14,747 nt of DNA, from contig JAFCEV010000011.1 of NCBI GenBank assembly GCA_017608985.1, positions 1 to 14,747 on the forward strand. The letters run 5' to 3'. Shown here in pieces: positions 6,978 through 13,448 of this stretch. Numbering within the stretch: the stretch's first letter is position 1; each line of letters opens with the position of its first letter. Position numbers and translations under genes: made by a program. A model generated the notes under the pieces. That model was not told the DNA's origin. It made no database searches and saw nothing but the letters and a program-made list of their open reading frames with translations. The stretch is from Candidatus Pacearchaeota archaeon. Lineage in GTDB: Archaea > Nanobdellota > Nanobdellia > Pacearchaeales > GW2011-AR1.

Positions 6978-7808
6978 TTATTCTTCAGAAAAAATACATT
7001 CTCCAGCTTCTGCGTCCCAGACATCATAGCCTTTGTTTACACAGCATTCATCTCTTGAATCTGGACTTACTGTTCCGCAACTTGTACCTAAAAGAGTTTC
7101 TTTTACATCTCTAGCTAAAAATCCCCACCAAGGATTTCTAATTCTAACAATCTCTCCTGTTTCAGCATTGAGTTGTGTTCTTACCTTTTCTTTTACTGGG
7201 AATATAAAAAATAATCTTGCTTTCTTTTTGCTCTGTACTTTGTAATATCCTTCTTCATCTAAAGTTATGTTATGACTTTCCCATCTCACCTGTTTTCTTT
7301 CTCTTATTTTTTCCTGAACCTGCTCAGGAGTCATAATTCTTTTAGTTTCATTTCCTTTAAAAACTCCGTAAAGTTTTCCTTCTGATTTATACAGGGTTGC
7401 GTTTGTTGAAGCATTTACTCCTTTAACCTGAACAATAATATTTCCCGACTTTCCTGCAACAACTGTCATTGTTCTTTGTCCATTTAACCAGCATTTTACA
7501 GTAGAGCCAGAGCAGGTGCAGTTTTCAGGACATTCTGTAGCATTTAGATAAACATTTATTTTATTTTTGATATTTTTTATTTTCTCTACTTGACCAGGTG
7601 TTAATTCTATGTGATGAGATTTAATTGCATTTTGAAGATTTGTTTCTTCACTGCTGTTATTTTTCTGATTTTGAATTTGTGTGTCTTCTCCACTATTATT
7701 TTCTTGGGTATTAACACTAATCGCATTTTCTTCTTGAGTTGCTAATACAAATCCTGCTATGTTAACCAGAAGTAATAACATTATTAAGAGTATTGCAAAC
7801 CTTCTCAT
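6978..7808 (-). CDS. Secreted Cys-rich, sequon-rich protein
   Basis: Protein of 276 aa exported by an N-terminal signal peptide (hydrophobic 5-23). A low-complexity Asn/Gln/Glu stretch follows (24-60). A module CPENCTCSGSTVKC (Cys93, 97, 99, 106) resembles the cysteine cap before leucine-rich repeats (LRRNT), though no repeats follow. The middle is beta-rich and ends in NPWWGFLAR. The C-terminal module has Cys244, Cys255-256 and Cys271 (SRDECCVNKGYDVWD). All eight cysteines are in the exported part and could form four disulfides. About nine N-x-S/T sequons suggest N-glycosylation. A TATA box at 7830-7837 supports the ATG. It is probably a surface or extracellular protein of unknown role, and its disulfides could depend on thiol-redox proteins like those at the right end of the window. 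Confidence 0.8.
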   Translation of the reverse strand: MRRFAILLIMLLLLVNIAGFVLATQEENAISVNTQENNSGEDTQIQNQKNNSSEETNLQNAIKSHHIELTPGQVEKIKNIKNKINVYLNATECPENCTCSGSTVKCWLNGQRTMTVVAGKSGNIIVQVKGVNASTNATLYKSEGKLYGVFKGNETKRIMTPEQVQEKIRERKQVRWESHNITLDEEGYYKVQSKKKARLFFIFPVKEKVRTQLNAETGEIVRIRNPWWGFLARDVKETLLGTSCGTVSPDSRDECCVNKGYDVWDAEAGECIFSEE

Positions 7809-7829
7809 AGAAATTATAATAAAAGATAG

Positions 7830-7837
7830 TTTATAAA
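7830..7837 (-). promoter_or_regulatory. TATA box of the secreted protein gene
   Basis: TTTATAAA is centred about 25 nt before the ATG at 7808, a clear leaderless promoter. Confidence 0.6.
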
Positions 7838-7849
7838 TCTTATTCTATT

Positions 7850-7958
7850 ATCTCAACTCGATAAATCAAAAGTCGCTAGTAATTGATAATATTTGTCGCT
7901 ATTGAATTATCTCTATTCGATTACACGATAGCAGTTATTAATATTCTAAATTTCTCTA
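7850..7958. other. Gap with short GTCGCTA repeats
   Basis: This 109-nt gap lies between the aIF2-gamma stop and the next promoter. GTCGCTA occurs at 7872-7878 and 7895-7901, and GATAAT/ATTATC form a loose inverted repeat around the second copy. No open frame or convincing RNA is seen. It may hold the aIF2-gamma 3' UTR or regulator sites for the 276-aa gene. Confidence 0.25.
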
Positions 7959-9146
7959 TCAAATAATCTCACCAAAACCAATCAACCTCCAATGTCCTTG
8001 AATGTTTCTTGCAATGCCGACATTGTCTCCTTTTAATGAAACAATAGGTATATTCAGAGATAATTCTAACTCATCTCCACTTATTTTTTCAATTATTCCA
8101 ACTGTAATTGTTGTATTTACACTCAACATCAGCATTTCTTTTGTTTTTATTGGTTCTACTTTTTTATGTTCTGCTGTTCCCAAAACTTCTTTAAATAAAT
8201 TAGCTTTTATTTTTATCACATAATTGATTTCAGGAAGATTTCCTTTTGTTGAGACTAAACAGCCTGTCAAAGAATCTGCTTTTGTTAAAAAAGGATCAAG
8301 TTCTGTTTCTATTGAAATGCTTGCTCCAGGAGAAACTTCTTTAACTAATTGATTTCCTTTATGCAGGGAAAGAATTTTAGTTGTCAGAGTCTCATAAATC
8401 TGCTGATTTGCTTTTTTGATACTTAATCCTGGTTTTATTTCAATTTCATTCCCGACTTTTAATTTTCCTTTTCTTAAAATTCCTCCTAATACTCCTCCTT
8501 TTAAATTTTTAATTTCTGTGCCTGGTTTATTTATATCAAAACTTCTTGCAATTAAGAAGACTGGTTTGCTTGTCGCATCTCTTTCCGGAATTTTTAATTT
8601 ACATAATTCTTCCAGGATTTTGTCAATGTTTATTCCCTGCTGTGCAGAAACAGGAATTATCGGAGCATTCTCAGATAAGCTTCCTTTAAGAAATTCTTTA
8701 ATTTCTTTATAATTTTTGAGTGCCTGTTCCTTGCTTACTAAGTCAATCTTATTCTGTACAACTATTATATTATTTATTTTTTTTGCTTGCAGTGCCATGA
8801 AGTGTTCTCTTGTCTGGGGTTTTATACCTTCATTTGCAGCTATGACTAAAATTGCAGCATCAATTATTGCAGCACCTGAAAGCATTGTAGCCATGAGCAT
8901 CTCGTGTCCAGGAGCATCTATGAAACTGACATATCTCTGGGCAGTTCCTTTCTTTTTTATATTGTAATTGTTTCCATCTTTGTAGATAGTCATGTCCGCA
9001 TAACCTAATTTTATTGTAATTCCTCTTTTCAATTCTTCAGAATGTGTGTCTGTGAACTTTCCAGTAAGCTGATTGAGTAAAGTTGTTTTTCCGTGGTCAA
9101 TGTGCCCAACAACGCCGATATTGAGCTCTGGTAGTTCTTTATTCAT
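7959..9146 (-). CDS. eif2g: Translation initiation factor aIF2 subunit gamma
   Basis: GTPase subunit of archaeal aIF2, which carries initiator Met-tRNA to the small ribosomal subunit. The protein has 395 aa. It shows G1 GHIDHGKT (14-21), G3 DAPGH (77-81), G4 NKID (132-135) and G5 SAQ (167-169), then two beta-barrel domains including GGVLGG. The spacer between G2 and G3, which in most aIF2/eIF2-gamma holds a four-cysteine zinc knuckle, is a short loop (about 56-70) without cysteine. A TATA-like element 26 nt upstream supports the ATG. It lies downstream of eS6, a common archaeal neighbourhood, although here each gene seems to have its own promoter. Confidence 0.95.
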   Translation of the reverse strand: MNKELPELNIGVVGHIDHGKTTLLNQLTGKFTDTHSEELKRGITIKLGYADMTIYKDGNNYNIKKKGTAQRYVSFIDAPGHEMLMATMLSGAAIIDAAILVIAANEGIKPQTREHFMALQAKKINNIIVVQNKIDLVSKEQALKNYKEIKEFLKGSLSENAPIIPVSAQQGINIDKILEELCKLKIPERDATSKPVFLIARSFDINKPGTEIKNLKGGVLGGILRKGKLKVGNEIEIKPGLSIKKANQQIYETLTTKILSLHKGNQLVKEVSPGASISIETELDPFLTKADSLTGCLVSTKGNLPEINYVIKIKANLFKEVLGTAEHKKVEPIKTKEMLMLSVNTTITVGIIEKISGDELELSLNIPIVSLKGDNVGIARNIQGHWRLIGFGEII

Positions 9147-9167
9147 GAAATTAGATTGAAGAAATAG

Positions 9168-9176
9168 TTTTTAAAG
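9168..9176 (-). promoter_or_regulatory. TATA-like box of aIF2-gamma
   Basis: Minus-strand CTTTAAAAA is centred about 26 nt before the ATG at 9146 and lies just past the stop of the upstream ORF (9184-9186). Confidence 0.5.
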
Positions 9177-9183
9177 ATATTTA

Positions 9184-9420
9184 TTAATCAAATTTTCCGT
9201 CTTCTCTTTCTTTTCCAACCATATCTTTAATTATGTTTTCAGATTCTTTTTCTTCTGATTTTCCGGTTATAGATTTATGAAGGGATTTTCCAGGTTTTTC
9301 TTCCTCTTCTTTTGTTTTTGTCACTGAAGTGTATAAGGGCTCTCTTGATTTAATAAATTCTGATTTTTGGTAAGATTTTGGTTTTTTTAAAAAAGATTTT
9401 TTCTTTTCTTGTTTAATCTT
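9184..9420 (-). CDS. Probable small ORF without ATG between eS6 and aIF2-gamma
   Basis: A frame without stops runs from before 9480 through the end of eS6 to TAA at 9184-9186. After the eS6 stop it encodes a Lys/Glu/Ser-rich sequence with KSREPLYTSVTKTKEEEEKPGK, trimmed here to its core, and ends ENIIKDMVGKEREDGKFD. Codon use looks normal. The only in-frame ATG is 12 codons before the stop, so a real gene would need a non-ATG start: GTG at 9322-9324 (46 aa, with TTTATTAAAT about 30 nt upstream) or a start near the eS6 stop. Alternatively it could be an eS6 tail joined by a +1 frameshift. It would be a charged, disordered protein of unknown function. Confidence 0.4.
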   Translation of the reverse strand, partial: KIKQEKKKSFLKKPKSYQKSEFIKSREPLYTSVTKTKEEEEKPGKSLHKSITGKSEEKESENIIKDMVGKEREDGKFD

Positions 9421-9886
9421 TTTCTGGTTCTTCTTGTGTAGGCTGTTCAGGTTTTGGTTCTGCTTCCTTAGATTTGTTTTGCTCTGGAAAAACCTCAGAA
9501 AGTTTTTTATTGCCTTCTTTAAGAATTTTCAAATTAATCTGGACAATCTCTGGTGAGATGACTCTGCCACAGACAGTTTTTCTCAAGCGAAGCCCTTTTG
9601 GTTTTGTGGTTGAATGTTTCTTTTTTCCTTCTCTTCTCGGGCGCTTTTTCATGCCTTTTCCATAACCTAAAAGAACTTTTTTTCTTCTAATTCCTTCTAT
9701 ATTTTCCAAAGCTGGAAATCCTGCTATGTCACTTGCACCTGTTATTTCAAATTCATAGCCTTCCAAGTCAGGAGAAATATCTTTGCCCTGGATTTTATCA
9801 TGTAATGATTTTTCTAAAAGAGTTTCTGATTCTGTTTCTAATTTATATGTTTTCCCTTCTTTGGTTCCGATATTTATTTTAAACAT
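9413..9886 (-). CDS. rps6e: Ribosomal protein eS6
   Basis: Small-subunit ribosomal protein of the archaeal/eukaryotic S6e family. The conserved core is clear: FEITGASDIAGFPAL, then GKGMKKRPRREGKKKH, GLRLRKTVCG and ISPEIVQINLKI. The start is set at ATG 9884-9886 (MFKINIG, 157 aa). An in-frame TTG three codons earlier is possible, but a TATA-like TTTTTAAAA at 9907-9916 lies 26 nt before the ATG. The last 25 or so residues are a Pro/Glu/Lys tail that extends past the usual archaeal core (about 125-135 aa). The gene heads the eS6/aIF2-gamma cluster. Confidence 0.95.
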   Translation of the reverse strand: MFKINIGTKEGKTYKLETESETLLEKSLHDKIQGKDISPDLEGYEFEITGASDIAGFPALENIEGIRRKKVLLGYGKGMKKRPRREGKKKHSTTKPKGLRLRKTVCGRVISPEIVQINLKILKEGNKKLSEVFPEQNKSKEAEPKPEQPTQEEPEKD

Positions 9887-9906
9887 GATTATCAATATTT
9901 TGGAAG

Positions 9907-9916
9907 GTTTTTAAAA
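9907..9916 (-). promoter_or_regulatory. TATA box of eS6
   Basis: The minus-strand TTTTAAAAA element is centred 26 nt before ATG 9886. This decides the start in favour of ATG over the upstream TTG. Confidence 0.5.
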
Positions 9917-9936
9917 GTGTTGGTTCAGGACGAGAA

Positions 9937-9946
9937 TTTTTATAAT
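9937..9946 (+). promoter_or_regulatory. TATA box of the mini-cistron
   Basis: TTTTTATAAT is centred near 9942, 26 nt before the ATG at 9968. It is divergent from the eS6 promoter at 9907-9916. Confidence 0.5.
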
Positions 9947-9967
9947 AAAGATTTGTATTGAGAATTT

Positions 9968-10021
9968 ATGGGCTTATATGTACCCGGGCATGTGTTTAAA
10001 ATATATGGTGTGAAAAAGTGA
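9968..10021 (+). CDS. 17-codon mini-cistron or tiny RNA
   Basis: ATG at 9968 opens MGLYVPGHVFKIYGVKK and a TGA. The predicted transcript start from the TATA box at 9937-9946 falls on this ATG, and the TGA runs directly into T6 (10022-10027), so promoter, frame and terminator fit one unit of about 60 nt. The peptide is slightly basic with no membrane segment and no recognised relative. CCC GGG codons are unusual for this AT-rich DNA. The RNA could also fold: CATGTGT pairs with ATATATG (with G-U) around TTAAA. It may therefore be a microprotein, a small RNA or a chance layout. Confidence 0.35.
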   Translation: MGLYVPGHVFKIYGVKK

Positions 10022-10027
10022 TTTTTT
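10022..10027 (+). terminator. T6 run after the mini-cistron
   Basis: T6 directly follows the TGA of the 17-codon frame, a typical archaeal oligo-T terminator. The convergent 67-aa gene ends at 10039. Confidence 0.4.
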
Positions 10028-10038
10028 AAATCTTCTTA

Positions 10039-10242
10039 TCATAGAAGAAATATTGCTATTAACACAAATAGGAGTGCAACGACAAATTCTATAATTGCAA
10101 TTTTTCTCATATGCTTAACGTGTTTCATCCATTTTTTTCCTATTTCAAGCATTTGTTTTGGAAGAAGCATTATGGCTATACTTTCTATCAGAGCGAAAAG
10201 CCCAATGCTGAGAACAATTATTTTAAGTATTATATCTGCCAT
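10039..10242 (-). CDS. Small two-TM membrane protein
   Basis: Protein of 67 aa with two membrane helices (about 5-26 and 47-67) joined by a basic loop (KQMLEIGKKWMKHVKHMRK). This layout recalls DUF2065-like small membrane proteins, with LLP-K before the loop and a hydrophobic C-terminal hairpin half, but the match is from memory and weak. The basic loop predicts that it faces the cytoplasm, with both termini outside. A TATA-like element about 25 nt upstream supports the ATG. It is divergent from the nuclease at 10324 and convergent with the mini-cistron. Confidence 0.7.
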   Translation of the reverse strand: MADIILKIIVLSIGLFALIESIAIMLLPKQMLEIGKKWMKHVKHMRKIAIIEFVVALLFVLIAIFLL

Positions 10243-10261
10243 TTTTATAATAAGAGCTTAA

Positions 10262-10272
10262 TATTTTTAAAC
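10262..10272 (-). promoter_or_regulatory. TATA-like box of the two-TM gene
   Basis: Minus-strand GTTTAAAAATA is centred about 25 nt before the ATG at 10242. Confidence 0.4.
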
Positions 10273-10294
10273 TTTCTACTGAAATACGGAAATG

Positions 10295-10303
10295 ATTATA
10301 AAT
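10295..10303 (+). promoter_or_regulatory. TATA box of the second PD-(D/E)XK gene
   Basis: ATTATAAAT is centred 25 nt before the ATG at 10324; no Shine-Dalgarno is present, consistent with a leaderless message. Confidence 0.6.
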
Positions 10304-10323
10304 GAGCTTTTTATAACTGAACT

Positions 10324-11313
10324 ATGGCCAATGTAGGAAAATTAAGCGCTACTAAAATTACAACTTACAAGGGCTGTAGTTTAGCTTATTTTTTAAAATA
10401 TGTAAAACATGAGAAAGTTCCTTTAAATGTCAGAATGGTATTTGGGAAAACAATCCATTATATGCTGGAGCAATTCTATAAAAAAAACTTCCAATCTTCA
10501 GAGAGTTTTTCTAAATATTGGAACTATTATTGGACAGGAACTATTGCAGGAGATTTTGTTAAAGGAAAACAAAAAGAATATCTGAAAATTAGGGACTATA
10601 AATTAAAAGATGATTTTGTCCTTAGGATTGGAAGTCATATTGATTTAGGATTAGAACCTGTGGGTGTTTTTTTTGGTTATATGCATCTCGGAAGAGAGAT
10701 TTTGCAGAGATTTTATAAGCGGCACATCATTGAAAAAGATATTAATAATTCTGAACGACAAATTCCAATAGATATAGAAAAAAGTTTTGGAGTTAAAAGA
10801 GATGAGCCTTTTGAAATAAACGGGCATTTAATAAGAGGAGTTTTTGACAGAATAGACAAAACCTTGAAAGGGCATTATGTTACAGATTATAAAACAGATA
10901 AGCATTCTCCTGGTTTAGATTCTTTTATATTACACAGGCATCCTCAATTCACATTATATAGTTATGCTTTCAGGAAACTGTTTGGCAGAATGGAGAGAGC
11001 AATATTGTATTATCATCTAAGAACTGGGAAAATATTCAAGACATATAGAAGTGAAAAAGATTATGATTATTTGAAAAAACTTTTGGATGAAGTTGCAGAA
11101 GGAATAACCAAAGATAATTTTGTTCCTTTTTACGGGTTTCATTGTAATTTTTGTGACTATAAAGTTGCCTGTGAAAAATATTCTATTCCTTATCATGGAG
11201 GACCACGAATTGATTTAGAGGGAAAAATTAAACCTGCCAGGGAATTTAAAGATTGGGATGTTGATATTCCAGAAGATTCTGATTGGGTAGATATGGGAAT
11301 TGAGGAGAGATGA
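10324..11313 (+). CDS. Second Cas4/RecB-like PD-(D/E)XK nuclease
   Basis: Protein of 329 aa with the same motif order as the nuclease at 5825-6592: LSATKITTYKGC (Cys18), H45-x3-E49, GVFDRID (Asp175), TDYKT (Asp188, Lys190) and PQFTLYSYA (Gln208, Tyr212). Cys274, Cys277 and Cys283 follow in FHCNFCDYKVAC and, with Cys18, should hold a [4Fe-4S] cluster. It is 74 residues longer, mainly through an insert before the active site (about 75-145) and an acidic tail after the cysteines (284-329: EDSDWVDMG). All catalytic residues are present. It is a single-strand nuclease or end-processing enzyme of the Cas4/AddB kind, with no CRISPR genes around. It is convergent with aIF5B, 7 nt apart. Confidence 0.88.
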   Translation: MANVGKLSATKITTYKGCSLAYFLKYVKHEKVPLNVRMVFGKTIHYMLEQFYKKNFQSSESFSKYWNYYWTGTIAGDFVKGKQKEYLKIRDYKLKDDFVLRIGSHIDLGLEPVGVFFGYMHLGREILQRFYKRHIIEKDINNSERQIPIDIEKSFGVKRDEPFEINGHLIRGVFDRIDKTLKGHYVTDYKTDKHSPGLDSFILHRHPQFTLYSYAFRKLFGRMERAILYYHLRTGKIFKTYRSEKDYDYLKKLLDEVAEGITKDNFVPFYGFHCNFCDYKVACEKYSIPYHGGPRIDLEGKIKPAREFKDWDVDIPEDSDWVDMGIEER

Positions 11314-11320
11314 TTTATGT

Positions 11321-13102
11321 TTAACCGCCCCAGTCTGCTTTTTCCTTTCGTTTTATCTCTGCAATTTCCTGAAGAACTTTTATTTCATTTGGAGAGAGCA
11401 AGTCCTTGTTTTTTTTGAAATTTTTGAACTGGGATTCTGAAATTTCTGAATAGAGAATCTCTTTGTCTTTCAACTGCCTTTCATAGTTTGTTCCTGGAAT
11501 TGAAATTGCAACCTCGCTTCCTTCTTTTGCTTCTTCCACAGATTTGTTTTCTGATTGGATGTTTTTTATTTTTCCGACTTTTTCATTTTTTTCATTTATT
11601 AAATTCAATCCAGAAATTAATTTTCCTGCTTCTACCCTTACTCCAAAAATGGCAGGTTTTGTATTCCTGAAAACATACTGGTGAAGGATTTTTAATTTGC
11701 AGATAGTTGTCAAACCCATCATTCTTTTCTTTTCAATCTCTTTTCTTTTTTCATTTCTGAACTCATTTAAATCTTCAATTAATTTATAGATTACATCGTC
11801 TGTTAATATTTTTATATTCCCTTTTATTTCTTTGGTTTGGCTATTTTTAGACGAACCAGACCGAGCTTGCGAGAGTCTTGCTTCTTCATCTATTGAAACA
11901 TTAAATCCCACAATTACAGCATCCAGTTCATTTATTTTTAGATTTGCTTTTGCAGAAATTATATCTGTTTTATTTATGTTTCCTATTCCTGCTTTTACAA
12001 CAGGAATGTTTTCTTGTTTTAACATTGTTAATAGTGCTTCTAAACTTCCTAATGAATCTGCTTTTGCTATAATTCCTTGTTTTGATGTTTGGATGCTTTC
12101 AGAAATTTCTTTTTTGAAGCTTTCCTTTATTTTTTCTTTGTCTCTTTTATAGATTACAAACGGCATGCCTGGAAGAACATCTGCCTTTTCAACAATTTGC
12201 ATTCTTAAGCCAGTTGAAGCCTGGACTTTATCTTTTGGTTTAAATCTGGAGCACAGAGGTTCTATTTCCTCGAGAACCCTGATTTTTGTGATAATTGGTT
12301 CTGCTTCTAAATTTGCAACAGCTATCTCATCTTTTTTTGAAAGAATTCCGTCATATAGAATTGCTTCAATGTAATTAGTTGCTCTTTCTTTTTTTACTTC
12401 AAGGATTACTCCTTTTGCATCTTCTTCCAGTATTAATCTGGTTGTCAGATATTTCTGGCTTAATCCGCAAAGCACCATAATCAATTCAGGAATTCCTTCT
12501 TTTGTTTTTGCAGAGCAGGGAATCAAGGCTATTTTTTTTGTGAAGTCAGAGATATTATAAAACAAATCTGCTTCAAATCCATGGCTGTGCAGAGCTCCTA
12601 TTAAAGACATATATCTTTCATCAAAAATCTGTTTAACATTCTGGGTTTGGGATTCAATATCTTTTTTTAAATCTTCATGCTGTTTTCTCCATCCAGAAAT
12701 ATTGTCTATTTTATTCAGGGCAATTATAAAAGGAGTTTTGTGGAGTTTTAATATCTGGATAACTTCTGCTGTTTGTGGTTTTATGCCTTCATTTATATCA
12801 ATCACTAAAATGGCTAAATCTGCCAGGCTTCCTCCTCTTTTTCTGAGATTTGTAAAAGCAGCATGTCCTGGAGTGTCAATCAGTAAGAAGCCAGGAATGT
12901 TGAGTTTTATTCCTTTTTTATCTATGAGTGGGCAGGCTGTCTTTAACTGAGTCATGGGATAAAGGGTAAAAGAGATTTTCTGAGTTATGCCTCCTTTTTC
13001 ACCTTCTTGGACACAGCTGTTTCTAAGACAATCAAGGATAGATGTTTTTCCATGATCAACATGCCCACAGATTGTAACTATAGGTTGTCTTATTGATTTC
13101 AT
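11321..13102 (-). CDS. infB: Translation initiation factor aIF5B (IF2 homologue)
   Basis: GTPase that promotes ribosomal subunit joining and initiator tRNA positioning. The protein has 593 aa from ATG 13102. G1 GHVDHGKT is at 13-20, G2 GGIT at 37-40, G3 DTPGH at 76-80, G4 NKID at 130-133 and G5 SAK at 197-199. The beta-barrel II, domain III and C-terminal barrel follow, ending in the typical EIKRKE block. An in-frame ATG at 13189 would add 29 residues, but these translate the hairpin element upstream and are not aIF5B-like. A TATA-like CTTTTTAAT at about 13125-13133 predicts a leaderless start at 13102. Residues about 407-425 (RLSQARSGSSKNSQTKEIK) are an extra hydrophilic loop in domain III, encoded by GC-richer DNA shared with gyrA. 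Confidence 0.95.
   Translation of the reverse strand: MKSIRQPIVTICGHVDHGKTSILDCLRNSCVQEGEKGGITQKISFTLYPMTQLKTACPLIDKKGIKLNIPGFLLIDTPGHAAFTNLRKRGGSLADLAILVIDINEGIKPQTAEVIQILKLHKTPFIIALNKIDNISGWRKQHEDLKKDIESQTQNVKQIFDERYMSLIGALHSHGFEADLFYNISDFTKKIALIPCSAKTKEGIPELIMVLCGLSQKYLTTRLILEEDAKGVILEVKKERATNYIEAILYDGILSKKDEIAVANLEAEPIITKIRVLEEIEPLCSRFKPKDKVQASTGLRMQIVEKADVLPGMPFVIYKRDKEKIKESFKKEISESIQTSKQGIIAKADSLGSLEALLTMLKQENIPVVKAGIGNINKTDIISAKANLKINELDAVIVGFNVSIDEEARLSQARSGSSKNSQTKEIKGNIKILTDDVIYKLIEDLNEFRNEKRKEIEKKRMMGLTTICKLKILHQYVFRNTKPAIFGVRVEAGKLISGLNLINEKNEKVGKIKNIQSENKSVEEAKEGSEVAISIPGTNYERQLKDKEILYSEISESQFKNFKKNKDLLSPNEIKVLQEIAEIKRKEKADWGG
11831..11870 (-). repeat. In-frame hairpin-forming insert in aIF5B
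   Basis: Read on the coding strand, TGGTT (11858-11854) pairs with AACCA (11837-11833). The loop is CGTCT, five A/T-rich bases and TAGCCA. The gyrA insert at 5244-5266 has TAGTT/AACTA with the same CGTCT and TAGCCA loop ends. The A-to-G and T-to-C differences keep the stem paired. Confidence 0.45.
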
Positions 13103-13123
13103 AGAAAAGATAGAAATAATCAG

Positions 13124-13133
13124 ATTAAAAAGC
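13124..13133 (-). promoter_or_regulatory. TATA-like box of aIF5B
   Basis: Minus-strand GCTTTTTAAT is centred about 26 nt before ATG 13102, supporting that start. A second candidate, CTTTATAT at 13151-13158, would give a leader of about 25 nt. Confidence 0.45.
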
Positions 13134-13149
13134 TTTTGAAAGTTAAAAG

Positions 13150-13267
13150 AATATAAAGTGGGATCAAACCGAAGTTCAATCCCTATCACTTAACCGAAGT
13201 TAAATGACTATAAGGCGGAGGGAAAAGACCGAAGTCTCAACCCTCCAGTGTCTAACCGAAGTTAGAC
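13150..13267 (-). ncRNA. Tandem twin-hairpin RNA candidate (modules B and A)
   Basis: Read on the minus strand, module B has hairpin 1 GUCUAAC-UUCG-GUUAGAC (13250-13267). ACU follows, then hairpin 2 (13217-13246) with GGAGGG/CCCUCC outer stem, two U-U mismatches and GAGAC/GUCUU inner stem capped by UUCG. After GCCUUAUA comes module A. Its 10-bp hairpin 13185-13208 (GUCAUUUAAC/GUUAAGUGAU) and 10-bp hairpin 13160-13183 (GGGAUUGAAC/GUUUGAUCCC) are also both capped by UUCG. A TATA-like TTTTAAAAA at 13289-13297 is centred 26 nt before the first stem base. A U-rich UUCUUUU follows module A. The strand is chosen because only the minus strand gives C(UUCG)G loops. Function is unknown; it may be an RNA of about 110-120 nt. 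Confidence 0.65.
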
Positions 13268-13288
13268 AAAAAAGTATAGATTTAAGAG

Positions 13289-13297
13289 TTTTTAAAA
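13289..13297 (-). promoter_or_regulatory. TATA-like box of the B-A RNA
   Basis: TTTTAAAAA centred at 13293 places transcription start at 13267, the first base of hairpin 1 in module B. Confidence 0.5.
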
Positions 13298-13364
13298 CTT
13301 TCGTTATTTGATTTTATTATTTTAAAATGATTATAAATTGTATAATAAAGTTCTAAAAGCAATC

Positions 13365-13370
13365 AAAAAA
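13365..13370 (-). terminator. U6 terminator of module C RNA
   Basis: Six T on the minus strand directly follow hairpin 2 and the GCCTAA trailer, as expected for archaeal oligo-T termination. Confidence 0.5.
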
Positions 13371-13427
13371 TTAGGCGGAAGGACGAAACCGAAGTCTTGT
13401 CCTTCCAATGTCTCACCGAAATGAGAC
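13365..13427 (-). ncRNA. Stand-alone twin-hairpin RNA candidate (module C)
   Basis: On the minus strand, hairpin 1 is GUCUCAU-UUCG-GUGAGAC (13410-13427). AUU follows, then hairpin 2 (13377-13406) with GGAAGGAC/GUCCUUCC and AGAC/GUUU inner pairs around UUCG, 12 of 13 positions pairable. GCCUAA and U6 (13370-13365) close the unit. TTTAAATAA at 13449-13458 is centred 26 nt before the first stem base. Promoter, structure and terminator define a gene of about 63 nt. Both hairpins have the same lengths (18 and 30 nt) and spacing as module B. No known RNA family is recognised. Confidence 0.7.
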
Positions 13428-13448
13428 AAAAATAATACATTTTTACAT

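Noticed and set aside
13160..13183. tRNA T-arm-like hairpin (GGGAUUGAAC...GAUCCC)
   Set aside because: No acceptor, D or anticodon arms can be built around it; the loop is UUCG, not a 7-nt T loop.
13103..13189. N-terminal extension of aIF5B from ATG 13189
   Set aside because: The 29 extra residues translate the module A hairpin and AT-rich spacer, do not resemble aIF5B, and the TATA-like box at 13124-13133 lies downstream of that ATG.
13150..13430. CRISPR array or H/ACA, C/D box RNA
   Set aside because: Copies are only three, unequally spaced and differ in the stems. No box C/D motifs, K-turn or ACA box are visible in the expected places.
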